Assembly (NCBI RefSeq): GCF_900291465.1
Contig: NZ_LT985808.1
Span: 405,564 to 469,563, forward strand
Source: Bacteroides sp. Marseille-P3684
GTDB taxonomy: Bacteria > Bacteroidota > Bacteroidia > Bacteroidales > Bacteroidaceae
Reading direction: 5' to 3'
Length of the DNA: 64,000 bases
Part shown: positions 44,447 to 54,151 of the stretch, one piece after another
Numbering within the stretch: position 1 is the stretch's first letter
Layout: each line of letters starts with the position of its first letter
Position numbers and translations under genes: made by a program
Notes under the pieces: model-generated
Seen by the model: the letters and a program-made list of their open reading frames with translations, nothing else
What the model was told of the DNA's origin: nothing
The model's database searches: none

Positions 44447-44474
44447 GTGCATTCTTTCGTTTGTCTAGTTGTAG

Positions 44475-44495
44475 GGACGCACGGTCCGTGCGTCC
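44475..44495. repeat. REP-like palindrome in the sulfotransferase-PCMD gap
   Basis: GGACGCACGG-T-CCGTGCGTCC: a 10-bp perfect inverted repeat around a single base, preceded by TTGTAG. Sequences of this style (GTAGGGACGCACGGTCCGTGCGTCC) are scattered repeats in many bacterial genomes; here it may also act as an attenuator or mRNA-stabilising hairpin. Confidence 0.65.
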
Positions 44496-44567
44496 GGTCT
44501 GTCAATCAGTAAACAGGTCTGCTCCTCAGGTCCTCCCGTCGGGGAAGGGCCCGGGAGAAGCCGTGGG

Positions 44568-45674
44568 TTATAGCTCGTACTTCCAGTCCTCCAGGGCGAA
44601 GCCCCAATGTTCCTGCACGAGGCGGACGGTCCGTTCGTCGTACGCATACTTGTTCTTCTTGTAGCCTTTCTTCTTGCCTACGTAGCGGGCGATGTCGTCG
44701 CGTGCCTCCTCCCATCCGGGGAGCGACAGGCGGCGGTAGATGTCTTCGGTCATACCGTAGGCGTCGGTCTCGTAATCCTCGAAGCGGACCTCCACGAGGT
44801 TGCCTGCGGGGATGCACGCCTTGTCCGCCTCATACTTGTGATAGAGCTTGGCGTAAATGTCGAGGATGTTTGCCTCCAGTTCGGCAGGAGTGATGTCCTG
44901 CAGCTTCAGCGGCTGGATGGTGTTGGTGAAGAAGCTTCGCGTCGATTCGAACACGGTGTAGGGGTTGCGCATGAGGTAGATGAACTTGGCATTGGGGAAC
45001 ATCTTCACCAGCTCGCGTACACGTCCCGTATGGGGCGGGTTCTTGCTGAGGAACTGCGACCCGCCGGTGTTCCACAGAGAAATCTTGATGAGCTTCGTGA
45101 AGGTTTCCTCGAATACTCGCAGTTCCTCGGGCGTGACCTTGTCAAAGAGGAGGTAGCGGTCGGCATACTCCTCCATGTGACGGGGCAGGAACCAGAAGTT
45201 ATAATAGGTGTAGGGCATCATGTTCGCCAGGGCGAACTCCTCCTCCTGCGGCAGGTCGACGGCAAGCTCCATGTTGTCCGTCGGACGCTTGTCGGGCATG
45301 AGCCAGCTCATGTTCTTCTTGAAGAAAGGCTGCCCCCACATCATCAGGTGCGGGAAGACGGTCTGATAGGTCGTGTTGTAGCCAAAGTGCTTGTCGCAGG
45401 AGAAGACGTTGTGCATGAAGGTCGTCCCACTGCGCCAGTGACCGAGGATAAATACCGGGTCATGCTCCAGCGGGCGGTCCGCCAACAGCTTCGCGTAGCG
45501 CCGGTCCTGGATGGATGCGAGTGGCGAAAGCAACCGGCACACGGCTTTCGTCAGTCTGTACTTGCCCCGGTATGCAGGGTCTATGGTGCGTCCGCGGGTG
45601 ATGTCGCCGAAGGTCTTCCAGTCGGCGCCCACGAGCGTATTGATAGGTAGTTTGTTAAATTCCAGTAAGCCCAT
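44568..45674 (-). CDS. PAPS-dependent sulfotransferase
   Basis: The 368-aa cytosolic-looking enzyme has the PAPS 5'-phosphosulfate loop FILGHWRSGTTFMHNVF (about 74-90) and the 3'-phosphate motif FIYLMRNPYTVFESTRSFF (about 233-251), so it transfers sulfate from PAPS to an acceptor. It lies 33 bp after cysN in an operon that makes PAPS. The set matches the Bacteroides cluster in which a sulfotransferase (BT0416 in B. thetaiotaomicron) sulfonates cholesterol and other steroids beside cysD/N/C genes; equivalence of substrate here is inference. There is no signal peptide or membrane helix. Confidence 0.88.
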   Translation of the reverse strand: MGLLEFNKLPINTLVGADWKTFGDITRGRTIDPAYRGKYRLTKAVCRLLSPLASIQDRRYAKLLADRPLEHDPVFILGHWRSGTTFMHNVFSCDKHFGYNTTYQTVFPHLMMWGQPFFKKNMSWLMPDKRPTDNMELAVDLPQEEEFALANMMPYTYYNFWFLPRHMEEYADRYLLFDKVTPEELRVFEETFTKLIKISLWNTGGSQFLSKNPPHTGRVRELVKMFPNAKFIYLMRNPYTVFESTRSFFTNTIQPLKLQDITPAELEANILDIYAKLYHKYEADKACIPAGNLVEVRFEDYETDAYGMTEDIYRRLSLPGWEEARDDIARYVGKKKGYKKNKYAYDERTVRLVQEHWGFALEDWKYEL

Positions 45675-45707
45675 AGTGAATGAACGATGAAAGGTGAAAC
45701 ATGAAGG

Positions 45708-47183
45708 CTAGCTCCGCACAACCTTGATGCCGATGCCCTGTCGCTCCAGCTCCTTGACAGCGCGGGCGATGGCTTCGTCATGTTCGGGACCGATGCCGAG
45801 ACGGGTCAGGTCGAGCACAGGCAGCTCCTCGGTGGTGTGCATGTCCTTGTCCTCGACGCGGTCGATAATCATGCCCACGGCACTGGTGTTGTTCGTGATG
45901 GGGTCGATGAGGATGAACGAACCGGTCGCCTTGTTCTTCACGTAAGGGTCGAAGAACAGCTCCTTCGACGTGGTGAGCACGACGCGGGCAATCTGGTTCA
46001 GCTCCATCGGCAGCGTGTCGGCGGTCAGCCGTCCGTTTTCCAGTGAGAGCTGCTCCATCGTGTTCACGTCGACCTTGTACTTGATGCTGTCAACGCGGCA
46101 GCGGCTGGTGTTCGTCGTCTGCTTGAGGAAGAACGACTTGTCGGTGTCCATGCGTTCCTCATCCATCCAGACGAGCATCGCCTCGAAGTTGCGTCCCACG
46201 AGGGGGAGGTTGTCGGGGTGAACAAGCATCTCGCCGCGCGACACGTCGATTTCGTCTTCGAGCGTCAGCGTGACACACTGTGGCGGGAAGGCGTAATCCA
46301 GCTCGCCGTCATAGGTCACGATGCTCTTCACGCGCGACGTCTTGCCTGAAGGCAATGCCACCACGGGGTCGCCCTTGCGCACCACGCCCGATGCCACCTT
46401 GGCACAGAAGCCGCGGAAGTCGAGGTTCGGACGGAGCACGTACTGCACGGGGTAACGGAAGTCCGTCAGGTTATGGTCGTTGGCAATGTGCACCGTTTCG
46501 AGGAACTCCAGCAGCGACGGTCCTTCGTACCAGGGCGTACGGTCGGAGTGCTCCACGACGTTGTCGCCGTCGAGTGCCGAGAGGGGGATGCACTGCACGT
46601 CGGGAATGCCCAGCGGGTCGATGAAGTCATGATAGTCCGCCACGATGCGGTCGAACACCTCCTTTGAGAAGCCGACCAGGTCCATCTTGTTCACCGCCAG
46701 TACGACATGCTTGATGCCGAGCAGTGAGACCAGGTAGGAGTGGCGACGTGTCTGCGTGATGACTCCCGTGCGTGCGTCGACAAGGATGACGGCAAGGTTG
46801 GCCGTCGAGCCGCCGGTAATCATGTTGCGCGTGTACTGTTCATGCCCCGGCGTGTCGGCAATGATGAATTTCCGCTTGTTGGTCGAGAAGTAGCGGTATG
46901 CCACGTCGATGGTGATGCCCTGCTCGCGCTCTGCCTTCAGTCCGTCGAGCAGCAGGGCGTAGTCTATGTGGTCGCCGGCATTGCCCATGCGCTTGCTGTC
47001 CCGCTCCAGCGCGTCGAGCTGGTCTTCGTAGATTTTCTTGCTGTCAAACAGCAGCCGGCCTATCAGGGTCGACTTGCCGTCATCGACCGAGCCTGCGGTG
47101 AGAAAACGGAGAAGGTCCTTCTCCTCGTCCCGCCGCAAGAACTCTTCAATTGACAATTTATTGTTGTTCTGTTCTGTATCCAT
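45708..47183 (-). CDS. cysN: Sulfate adenylyltransferase subunit 1 (GTPase)
   Basis: The 491-aa EF-Tu-like GTPase drives APS formation by CysD. G motifs: [27 protein letters not shown] and NKMDLVGFS, followed by beta-barrel domains (ending [11 protein letters not shown]). There is no C-terminal APS kinase domain, which is supplied by the separate cysC. It follows cysD after 68 bp and precedes the sulfotransferase by 33 bp. Confidence 0.93.
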   Translation of the reverse strand: MDTEQNNNKLSIEEFLRRDEEKDLLRFLTAGSVDDGKSTLIGRLLFDSKKIYEDQLDALERDSKRMGNAGDHIDYALLLDGLKAEREQGITIDVAYRYFSTNKRKFIIADTPGHEQYTRNMITGGSTANLAVILVDARTGVITQTRRHSYLVSLLGIKHVVLAVNKMDLVGFSKEVFDRIVADYHDFIDPLGIPDVQCIPLSALDGDNVVEHSDRTPWYEGPSLLEFLETVHIANDHNLTDFRYPVQYVLRPNLDFRGFCAKVASGVVRKGDPVVALPSGKTSRVKSIVTYDGELDYAFPPQCVTLTLEDEIDVSRGEMLVHPDNLPLVGRNFEAMLVWMDEERMDTDKSFFLKQTTNTSRCRVDSIKYKVDVNTMEQLSLENGRLTADTLPMELNQIARVVLTTSKELFFDPYVKNKATGSFILIDPITNNTSAVGMIIDRVEDKDMHTTEELPVLDLTRLGIGPEHDEAIARAVKELERQGIGIKVVRS

Positions 47184-47251
47184 AGCTTTGATGTTGTTTT
47201 AGACGGATGCCCGTGGAAAGCCACGCAGGCGGATGCCCGGGCACCCCGCTG

Positions 47252-48166
47252 TCAGAAGTATCCCTCGCGTTTCTTTTCCTCCATGCTCGCCTCCTGGTCG
47301 AAGTCGATGACACGGGTGGTGCGTTCGCTCTTGGTGGTGGTCATCATCTCCTCCACGATTTTCTCGATGGTGTCCGCCTCGCTCTCGATGGCGCCGGTGA
47401 GCGGCCAGCAACCGAGGGTGCGGAAACGTATCTTCTTGTACTCGATCTTGTCGCGGTACTTCTCCGGCAGCCGGTCGTCATCGGGCATGATGAGCTGCCC
47501 GTCGATGTTCACCACCGGACGCACCTTGGCGAAGTAGAGGGGCACAATGGGAATCTGCTCCAGGCGGATGTACTGCCAGATGTCCAGCTCGGTCCAGTTG
47601 CTCAGGGGGAACACACGGATGCTCTCTCCCTTGCGGATGCGGGCGTTGTAGATGTCCCACAACTCGGGACGCTGGTTCTTCGGGTCCCACTGGTGGAACT
47701 GGTTGCGGAAGGAGAAGATGCGCTCCTTGGCACGCGACTTCTCCTCGTCGCGGCGTGCACCGCCGAAAGCGGCGTCGAACTTGTACTTATCGAGGGCATG
47801 GAGCAGCGCCTGGGTCTTCATCAGGTCGGTATGTACCTTGCTGCCGTGGGTGAACGGGCCCACCCCGGCGCGGAAGGCTTCCATGTTGCTCTCCACGATG
47901 AGGTTCCAGCCATACTTCCGCGCGTACTCATCGCGGAACTGTATCATCTCCTTGAACTTCCACTTCGAGTCGATGTGCATCAACGGGAAGGGGACTTTGC
48001 CCGGCGCAAAGGCTTTCTCCGCCAGGCGCACCATGACAGACGAATCCTTGCCAATGCTGTAGAGCATCACGGGATTCTCGAACTCTGCCGCCACCTCACG
48101 GATGATGTGGATGGACTCGGCTTCGAGTTCCTTCAGGTGACTGAGTTTGTAGGTCTCTTTTTCCAT
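47252..48166 (-). CDS. cysD: Sulfate adenylyltransferase subunit 2
   Basis: The 304-aa PP-loop enzyme makes APS from ATP and sulfate. Motifs: [24 protein letters not shown] (PP-loop), [31 protein letters not shown] and [18 protein letters not shown]. The ATG at 48164-48166 directly precedes the conserved [18 protein letters not shown]; an upstream in-frame extension has no similarity. Partner of CysN. Confidence 0.93.
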   Translation of the reverse strand: MEKETYKLSHLKELEAESIHIIREVAAEFENPVMLYSIGKDSSVMVRLAEKAFAPGKVPFPLMHIDSKWKFKEMIQFRDEYARKYGWNLIVESNMEAFRAGVGPFTHGSKVHTDLMKTQALLHALDKYKFDAAFGGARRDEEKSRAKERIFSFRNQFHQWDPKNQRPELWDIYNARIRKGESIRVFPLSNWTELDIWQYIRLEQIPIVPLYFAKVRPVVNIDGQLIMPDDDRLPEKYRDKIEYKKIRFRTLGCWPLTGAIESEADTIEKIVEEMMTTTKSERTTRVIDFDQEASMEEKKREGYF

Positions 48167-48316
48167 AGAATCAAACTTCTTTGCCTCGGACCGGCAGTCG
48201 TCGGCAATTGATATTTTTAGCGGACGGATGCTTCCTGCACGCCTTCTTCCGCCGTCCGGATGCACAGGGCACGGTGCCGGCAGCGGCGTGGGGAGGACAG
48301 GCGGAAGCCCCCGTCA

Positions 48317-48895
48317 TCAGACATTGATCAGTTTCAGGATGCGGTCCACCGACTCTTCGACGGTGAGCTGCGAGGTGTCGAGGCTCAGCGCCGGATGCTC
48401 GGGGACCTCGAAGGGGGCGGAGATGCCCGTGAAGTCGCGGATTTCGCCGCGGCGTGCCTTGGCATAGAGTCCCTTCACGTCGCGCCGTTCGCACTCCTCC
48501 AGCGGGGTGCTGACGTAGACCTCATAGAAGTCCTGCTCGCCGATGATGCGTGCTGCCATGCGGCGCAGCTCGTTCGTCGGGCTGATGAAGGCTGCCAGGG
48601 TGATGATGCCGGTGTCAACAAAGAGCTTGCCGACCTCGGCGATGCGGCGGATGTTCTCGACCCGGTCTTCAGGCGAGAAGCCGAGGTTGCTGTTGATGCC
48701 CGAGCGGATGTTGTCGCCGTCGAGGATGCGGCAGAGCAGGCGGCGGCGCTGCAGCTCACGTTCCAGGGCGATGGCGATGGTGCTCTTGCCCGAACCGCTC
48801 AGTCCGGTGAACCAGATCATCATGCCCCGCTGCCCGAGCAGCTGTTCCTTGTCGGCGCGGGTGAGCATACGGTCGAATATGGGGTAAATGTTCAT
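48317..48895 (-). CDS. cysC: Adenylylsulfate kinase
   Basis: The 192-aa kinase phosphorylates APS to PAPS. Motifs: IWFTGLSGSGKSTIAIALE (Walker A), LDGDNIRSGINSNLGFSPEDR, FISPTNELRRMA, FYEVYVSTPLEECERRDVKGLYAKARRG. It sits between the permease (60 bp) and cysD (150 bp). The presence of a dedicated APS kinase without adjacent PAPS reductase supports PAPS being used for sulfonation. Confidence 0.93.
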   Translation of the reverse strand: MNIYPIFDRMLTRADKEQLLGQRGMMIWFTGLSGSGKSTIAIALERELQRRRLLCRILDGDNIRSGINSNLGFSPEDRVENIRRIAEVGKLFVDTGIITLAAFISPTNELRRMAARIIGEQDFYEVYVSTPLEECERRDVKGLYAKARRGEIRDFTGISAPFEVPEHPALSLDTSQLTVEESVDRILKLINV

Positions 48896-48955
48896 GTCGG
48901 TTTATCTGTTTTTGAGTTTCTAGTCTGTTCAGTCCATGTCCCGGCGGACGGAGGC

Positions 48956-50515
48956 TCAGAAGGGCCATATCAGCGGGATGAGCCCCACGGAGACGACCAT
49001 CACGATGAAGTCCAGCGGCAGACCTATCTTCACGAAGTCGGTGAACTTGTAGTTACCGGCGCCCTGCACGATGAGGTTCGTCTGATAGCCGATGGGGGTG
49101 GCGAATCCTGCCGAGGCGGCAATGCAGATGGCAATGAAGAACGGCATCGGGTCCGCCCCGAACTTCGTCGCGGTCTCCAGTGCCAGCGGGAACGCCAGCG
49201 CGGCAGCGGCATTGTTGGTCACCAGCTCGGTGATGAGCAGCGTCACCAGGTAGAGCAACGCCAGCGCACCCCAGGCGCCCAGCGACCCGGCTACGTCCTG
49301 GATGAAGGTGGCGATGAGTGCCGCCAGTCCCGATTCTTCCATCGCCGAGCTGATGGCAAAGGCGCAGGCGATGGTGATGAGGATGTCCCAGCTGATGTAC
49401 TTGGTATACTTCTTCGGCGGGAATATCTTCAGCCACGCCATCGCCACAGCCGTGACGGAGGCGAAAAAGAACATGTCCATCTTCACACCCGGGAAGTGTT
49501 CCTGCATGTAGGGCAGCTCGCCCACGGTCGCCCCCACAATCATGAGGATGAGCAGCGTGAAGGCGGTCCACTTCTTCCATGCCGGGACCGGTGTGGAGGG
49601 GATTTCCTGTCCGTTGGTCATCATCAGGAAGACCGACGAGTCGCCCCACGTCCGTGTGAAGGCACTGTCCGCCAGCAGGACCAGCGTATCGCCCTCCTGG
49701 AGACGGACCTCTCCCAGGTTCTCGGTGAGCACCTGACCGTTCTGCCGGATCTCCTTCACCTCGGCACCGTAGCGGCGCTTGAAGTCGAAGTTCTTCAGCT
49801 TCCGCTTCAGCCCCGGAAAGCGCGACGCCAGCACGACCTCGACCACGTGCTGCCCGTTGTCCTCGGCGACCTCAGCCTCCTCGTCCTCGAAGTTGTCGGG
49901 ACGGTCGGCGGGCAACAGCCGTTTCGACACGAACAGAATGTAGAGCAGCCCCACCACCGTAATGGGGATGCCGATGTAGGCAAGGTCGAACATCTTCAGC
50001 CCCTCGAAGCCGCGGTCGAGCATCATGCCGTGCACGACCAGGTTGGTCGATGTCCCGATGAGGGTGCAGAGACCACCCAGGATGGTGGCGTACGACAGCG
50101 GGATGAGGAACTTCGTGCACGACAGTCCCACACGCTTCGCCCAATGCTTCAGGATGGGCGCGAAGATGACCACCACGGGGGTGTTGTTCAGGAACGCCGA
50201 AAAGGCGCTCACCACGGGCAGGATGCGCAGCTGTGCCCGGGCGACCGACGTCCCCCGGGAGGGGAGCAGCTTCTTCACCACCGCGCTCAGTGCACCGCTC
50301 TGTCGGATGCCTTCGCTCACGAGGAAGAGCAGCGCCACGGTAATCATGCCGCGGTTGCTGAATCCTGCCACCATCTGGCTGGGCGAGATGATGCCTGCCG
50401 CCATGAATACCACGACGACGCTCAGCAGCACGATTCCGGGACGCATCTTGTCCAGTATCAGTGCCACGAGCATGCAGACCAGCCCCAGCAATACGAATAG
50501 AATCTCGAAATTCAT
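48956..50515 (-). CDS. SLC13/DASS-type anion permease, probable sulfate importer
   Basis: The 519-aa polytopic protein has the two-repeat transporter layout: first half with VSAFSAFLNNTPVVVIFAPIL and LGGLCTLIGTSTNLVVHGM, a cytoplasmic TrkA-C-like insert (about 205-295, ENLGEVRLQEGDTLVLLADS), and second half with VTNNAAAALAFPLA and ATPIGYQTNLIVQGAGNY. Conserved SNT-like motifs (NTP, GTSTN, TNNA, GYQTN) match the SLC13 family of sulfate/dicarboxylate carriers. Its position between cysQ and cysC makes sulfate the likely substrate. Confidence 0.85.
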   Translation of the reverse strand: MNFEILFVLLGLVCMLVALILDKMRPGIVLLSVVVVFMAAGIISPSQMVAGFSNRGMITVALLFLVSEGIRQSGALSAVVKKLLPSRGTSVARAQLRILPVVSAFSAFLNNTPVVVIFAPILKHWAKRVGLSCTKFLIPLSYATILGGLCTLIGTSTNLVVHGMMLDRGFEGLKMFDLAYIGIPITVVGLLYILFVSKRLLPADRPDNFEDEEAEVAEDNGQHVVEVVLASRFPGLKRKLKNFDFKRRYGAEVKEIRQNGQVLTENLGEVRLQEGDTLVLLADSAFTRTWGDSSVFLMMTNGQEIPSTPVPAWKKWTAFTLLILMIVGATVGELPYMQEHFPGVKMDMFFFASVTAVAMAWLKIFPPKKYTKYISWDILITIACAFAISSAMEESGLAALIATFIQDVAGSLGAWGALALLYLVTLLITELVTNNAAAALAFPLALETATKFGADPMPFFIAICIAASAGFATPIGYQTNLIVQGAGNYKFTDFVKIGLPLDFIVMVVSVGLIPLIWPF

Positions 50516-50549
50516 AGCTTATCTTGTCTGAATAATCCGAACTCCCCGG

Positions 50550-51371
50550 TCAACGTGTCGTCCGGCCGTTCCGGGAAACGATGAACCAGGGGTTGAGCAG
50601 GTCCTCCTTGTTATAGCGCACGGGCTCCTTCGTCTCCCACTGCCAGACCTCTCCTCCGGCGGCACGGACGATGGCATGCCCCGCCGCCGTGTCCCACTCC
50701 ATGGTGGGTGCGAAGCGCGGATAGACGTCCGCCTTGCCCTCGGCGACCAGGCAGAGCTTGAGCGAGCTGCCGATGCTGACCAGTTCCAGGTCGGGACGGG
50801 TGCTGCGCAAGGAGTCGATGTAGGCGGTCGTCTCGGCATTCGCGTGCGACGACGATGCCACCACGACGTAGCGCGGGTGCAACTCCGAATAGGGCAGCCG
50901 CAGCGAACGCCCGCGCAGGGTGTCGAGGTCGCGGATGCCTTCGAGCGAGGCGATGTCGGGCATCTTGTACGCTCCGTTCGCCTGGTCGGCAAAGTAGAGT
51001 TCACGGCGCGTAGGGACGTAGATGACTCCCGCGACAGGCACCCCGTCGGTCACCAGCGCAATGTTCACGGTGAACTCGCCGTTACGCTTGATGAACTCCT
51101 TCGTGCCGTCCAGCGGGTCCACGATCCACAAGGTGTGCCAGGCGCTCCGCTCGCTGTAGGGGATGTCGCGCCCCTCTTCACTCAGGACGGGATAAGGGGT
51201 GGATGCCAGTGCCGCCGCGATGACGTCGTGCGAGCGTCGGTCGGCGATGGTCAACGGGGAATTGTCCGCCTTACGTTCCACGTGGAAATCGGCGTTCGGG
51301 TCTTCGTAGATGGCGAGAATCTCCCTTCCCGCCTTCAAGGCTGCCTCAATGGCTGTATAAAGTAGTTCCAT
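50550..51371 (-). CDS. cysQ: 3'(2'),5'-bisphosphate nucleotidase
   Basis: The 273-aa inositol-monophosphatase-like enzyme removes the 3'-phosphate from PAP, the by-product of sulfonation. Motifs: metal site LSEEGRDI, IVDPLDGTKEFIKRNGEFTVNIALV and the C-terminal EWDTAAGHAIVRAAGG. It sits second in the operon, fitting recycling of the sulfotransferase product. Confidence 0.93.
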   Translation of the reverse strand: MELLYTAIEAALKAGREILAIYEDPNADFHVERKADNSPLTIADRRSHDVIAAALASTPYPVLSEEGRDIPYSERSAWHTLWIVDPLDGTKEFIKRNGEFTVNIALVTDGVPVAGVIYVPTRRELYFADQANGAYKMPDIASLEGIRDLDTLRGRSLRLPYSELHPRYVVVASSSHANAETTAYIDSLRSTRPDLELVSIGSSLKLCLVAEGKADVYPRFAPTMEWDTAAGHAIVRAAGGEVWQWETKEPVRYNKEDLLNPWFIVSRNGRTTR

Positions 51372-51428
51372 ACTCAGTTGTCTTTCGTTGTATCGTTGTC
51401 GGGCGTCCGTCCGCCGGTGTCGGCAGGC

Positions 51429-52643
51429 TCAGAACGCCTCGGTCATGTTCAGGTAAAACAGGTTCTGGCGGTTGACCATGTCGCGCCCGAAGTCCAGGCG
51501 CAGGTTCATGCGCGGCTGAATCTCGATGCGCAGACCCACACCGAGGTTGGGCAACACGCCTTCGACCCTCGTCGGGCGCGGGCCCATGAAGCCTGCCCCA
51601 CCCCACACGGCGTAGCCCACGTGGTGGAGCATGCGTTTCACCCAGGTCGTCCGGTCGGTGTTAATCATCTGACGCCATTCGGCAAGTGCCAGATGGGCGC
51701 TCTTGTCGCGAAACTGCCCCATGTAGTATCCTCGCAGGTCGAAGGGAGTGCCCGTGAGGGCGTACTTCAGCAGCGGGACGGTGCCGAAGACATTGTTTGA
51801 CTGCACGGTCCACGTCAGCACCCGGCGCTCGCCCATCGGGCGGTACTGCCGGTAGTCGAGCTTCAGCTGATAGAAGTTGTTGTCGCTTCCGAAGGCGCGT
51901 GTGTACGCCATGCCGCGCACGTCGAGGTACAGCCCCCTATAGGCATTCGAGGGCACGTCCCGCGTGTCATAGGACACCACGAAGCCCAGACCGGAGCTGA
52001 GCTTGTGGTAGCTGCCCGGCTTGCCCCCGTCCGCCACGTAGGAGGCGTCGGCGACCATCCCGGCGGCTGCACTGCTGATGTCGTCGTAGTTGACATCGAA
52101 CTGCGGACCGACGAAGAAGTCGCTCTCTCCCACCCGGAAGAGGAACTGCGGGTTGAGCTGGAAGCCGCTGTAGGAGTATTCGGTGGTAGCTTCACCGCGC
52201 TCCGTACGCTTGTTCGTCACGTATCCCACGCCGTAGTAGTTCTCCACCGTGTTCTTCCAGCTGAAGGTGCCGAAGATGCGGAAGCGGTCTCCGCGGAAGA
52301 AGAGCTGCGGACGGACCATGAGGTTCACTCCGCTCCCCTTGAACATGTATGCCATCGTCAGGGGGACGACCGACCGTTGCAGGAGCGTGTCGGCAGGGTC
52401 CGTGCGGAAGGTCATCAGTGCCGTGGCGCCAAGCACCACCCCGAAGTCCGGCGTGTAGCCGGGACCGCCCATGATGTTGTAGTGCAGGTTGCGCTTTGCC
52501 ACACGCTGACGCCTCAGGGCGCGTGCCTCCTTGCGCGAAAGTCCCTCACCGGCGCTGTCGGCAGGCAGGGGGGCGTCCGTCTGTGCAAACGTCGGCAACA
52601 GGCAGCCCAGGCAGAAACAGATACTCAGCAGTCGCTTGTTCAT
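51429..52643 (-). CDS. Omp85-like outer-membrane beta-barrel protein without POTRA domains
   Basis: The 404-aa exported protein (signal MNKRLLSICFCLGCLLPTFA) is mostly beta barrel and resembles the surface-antigen (bacterial surface antigen, Omp85 C-terminal) domain: NIMGGPGYTPDFGVVLGATA, GLGFVVSYDTRDVPSNAYRGLYLDV, LGVGLRIEIQPRMNLRLDFGRD, ending with an aromatic residue (MTEAF). There is too little sequence for POTRA domains. It is the first gene of the sulfonation operon, so it may move substrate or product across the outer membrane (inference). The Met nearest the signal peptide is used, 30 bp after the promoter. Confidence 0.75.
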   Translation of the reverse strand: MNKRLLSICFCLGCLLPTFAQTDAPLPADSAGEGLSRKEARALRRQRVAKRNLHYNIMGGPGYTPDFGVVLGATALMTFRTDPADTLLQRSVVPLTMAYMFKGSGVNLMVRPQLFFRGDRFRIFGTFSWKNTVENYYGVGYVTNKRTERGEATTEYSYSGFQLNPQFLFRVGESDFFVGPQFDVNYDDISSAAAGMVADASYVADGGKPGSYHKLSSGLGFVVSYDTRDVPSNAYRGLYLDVRGMAYTRAFGSDNNFYQLKLDYRQYRPMGERRVLTWTVQSNNVFGTVPLLKYALTGTPFDLRGYYMGQFRDKSAHLALAEWRQMINTDRTTWVKRMLHHVGYAVWGGAGFMGPRPTRVEGVLPNLGVGLRIEIQPRMNLRLDFGRDMVNRQNLFYLNMTEAF

Positions 52644-52673
52644 AAACTCGTCATTGTGTGTGTGTTTGAGGGG

Positions 52674-52681
52674 CAAAAGTA
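52674..52681 (-). promoter_or_regulatory. -7 box of the sulfonation operon
   Basis: Minus strand TACTTTTG, matching TAnnTTTG, 30 bp before the barrel protein ATG; the -33 element is weak. It probably drives the eight same-strand genes down to 43490. Confidence 0.5.
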
Positions 52682-52902
52682 GTTGCTTTCTGTTAAAGAA
52701 ACTAATAACGAATGGTTATATAGCTTTAAAATATCAAAACTGAAAGCTGCGATTGAGTTTTCAGCACCCAATTTCCGCATCCGCGAGTGTACGCCAATCC
52801 GCTTTTATGTGTATTTTTGCGAACGGACGGAACCGTCCGTATACCCCGCCGGAAGGGGCTCAAAAGGCGCCTTTGTAACCATCTGTGTATCAAGGCTTCC
52901 GT

Positions 52903-52968
52903 AAGCACCTGTCGGTACGTTCGTACGGACGCGTCGCCACGAGCGTACGGACGCGTCCGTACGAAGCT
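52903..52968 (-). repeat. Family-A repeat, partial reverse copy
   Basis: Read on the minus strand, the block GGACGCGTCCGTACG...TGGCGACGCGTCCGTACGA...GTACCGAC matches the right half of the 125-bp family-A element; the left half (GAATTTTGTTTACA end) is missing. Confidence 0.65.
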
Positions 52969-53218
52969 TCCCACCTGCGGAAGGAGAAAAACGGACGTGC
53001 CGGGACGCGGAAAAGGACAAAGTTTGTAGTGTTTTTTCTCAAACGGAAGTCGGACGCCACCCCCGCTCCTCCCGCCGGCTGAAGCAGACACAACGCCTCT
53101 TCGGCTGAACAACCGAGACACCGTCTGCACAACGGCAGGATGCGGACGACGGAAAGCCGGACGCGCAGCGTGCACTATATAATAAGGTGAGAATTCATCA
53201 TCAAGACATATCAGGACT

Positions 53219-54151
53219 ATGAAACGAAAAGTGATTGGAATCGGAGAAACGATTCTCGACATATTGTTCCGCGACGGACAGCCCACGGCGGCGGTGCCGG
53301 GCGGCTCGGTGTTCAACGGCATCATCTCGCTGGGGCGCATGGGGGTCCCCGTGGACTTCATCAGTGAGACGGGCAACGACCGTGTGGGGCGCACGATTCT
53401 CGACTTCATGCGTGCCAACGGCGTGGAGACGTCGCACGTCAACGTGTTCCCCGAGGGCAAGTCGCCCCTGTCGCTCGCCTTCCTCGACGAGCACAACGAC
53501 GCGGACTACCTCTTCTACAAGGACTATCCGTCACAGCGGCTCGACGTCGTCTTCCCGGAGATAGCCCCGGACGACATCGTGATGTTCGGCTCCTACTTCG
53601 CGCTCAACCCCGTGCTGCGTCCGAAGGTGCTGGAGTTCCTGACGTACGCCCGGGAGCACGGCGCACTGCTCTACTACGACGTCAACTTCCGCTCGACCCA
53701 CGCCTCCGACGCCATCAAGCTGACGTCGACCATCCTGGAGAACTTCGAGCTGGCAGACATCGTCCGTGGGTCGACAGACGACTTCCGCCACATGTTCGGC
53801 ATCACGGACGCGGACCGCATCTACACGGACAAGGTGAAGTTCTACTGCCCGCGGCTCATCTGCACCTCCGGTCCGGAAGCCGTGACACTGCACAGCGAGC
53901 AGGTCAACAAGACCTACCCCGTGCCTCCCGTCGAGACGGTGAGCACCGTGGGCGCAGGCGACAACTTCAATGCCGGCATCGTCTACGGCCTGCTGAGCGA
54001 GGGCATCCGGCGCGATGATCTGCCCCGCCTGACCGAGTCAGACTGGGATGCCGTCATCCGCAGCGGCATGGACTTCTCTGCCGAGGCGTGCCGCAACCTG
54101 GGCAACTCCGTCTCCCTGGATTTTGCAAAACAATTGACAATTGACAAGTGA
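53219..54151 (+). CDS. PfkB-family sugar kinase
   Basis: The 310-aa kinase has the ribokinase fold: IGETILDILFRDG, PGGSVFNGIISLGRMGVPVDFISETGNDRVG (substrate-binding N-terminal part), and the C-terminal ATP/catalytic signature TVGAGDNFNAGIVYGLL with the base Asp. It resembles fructokinase-like members but the sugar is uncertain. The last residues (KQLTIDK) are encoded by the left terminal repeat of the element at 54131-54301, so the C-terminus appears reshaped by that element. Confidence 0.85.
   Translation: MKRKVIGIGETILDILFRDGQPTAAVPGGSVFNGIISLGRMGVPVDFISETGNDRVGRTILDFMRANGVETSHVNVFPEGKSPLSLAFLDEHNDADYLFYKDYPSQRLDVVFPEIAPDDIVMFGSYFALNPVLRPKVLEFLTYAREHGALLYYDVNFRSTHASDAIKLTSTILENFELADIVRGSTDDFRHMFGITDADRIYTDKVKFYCPRLICTSGPEAVTLHSEQVNKTYPVPPVETVSTVGAGDNFNAGIVYGLLSEGIRRDDLPRLTESDWDAVIRSGMDFSAEACRNLGNSVSLDFAKQLTIDK

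Larger units (their letters stand above)
52644..53218. other. Divergent intergenic region (sulfonation operon / sugar kinase)
   Basis: About 575 bases with the operon promoter (52674-52681), a partial reverse family-A repeat (52903-52968), and GC-rich sequence without a credible gene. No confident promoter for the kinase was found. Confidence 0.5.

Noticed and set aside
48260-50500. 746-residue plus-strand frame over cysC and the permease
   Set aside because: Antisense shadow rich in His, Gly, Asp and Arg without any family signature; both minus-strand genes are clear.
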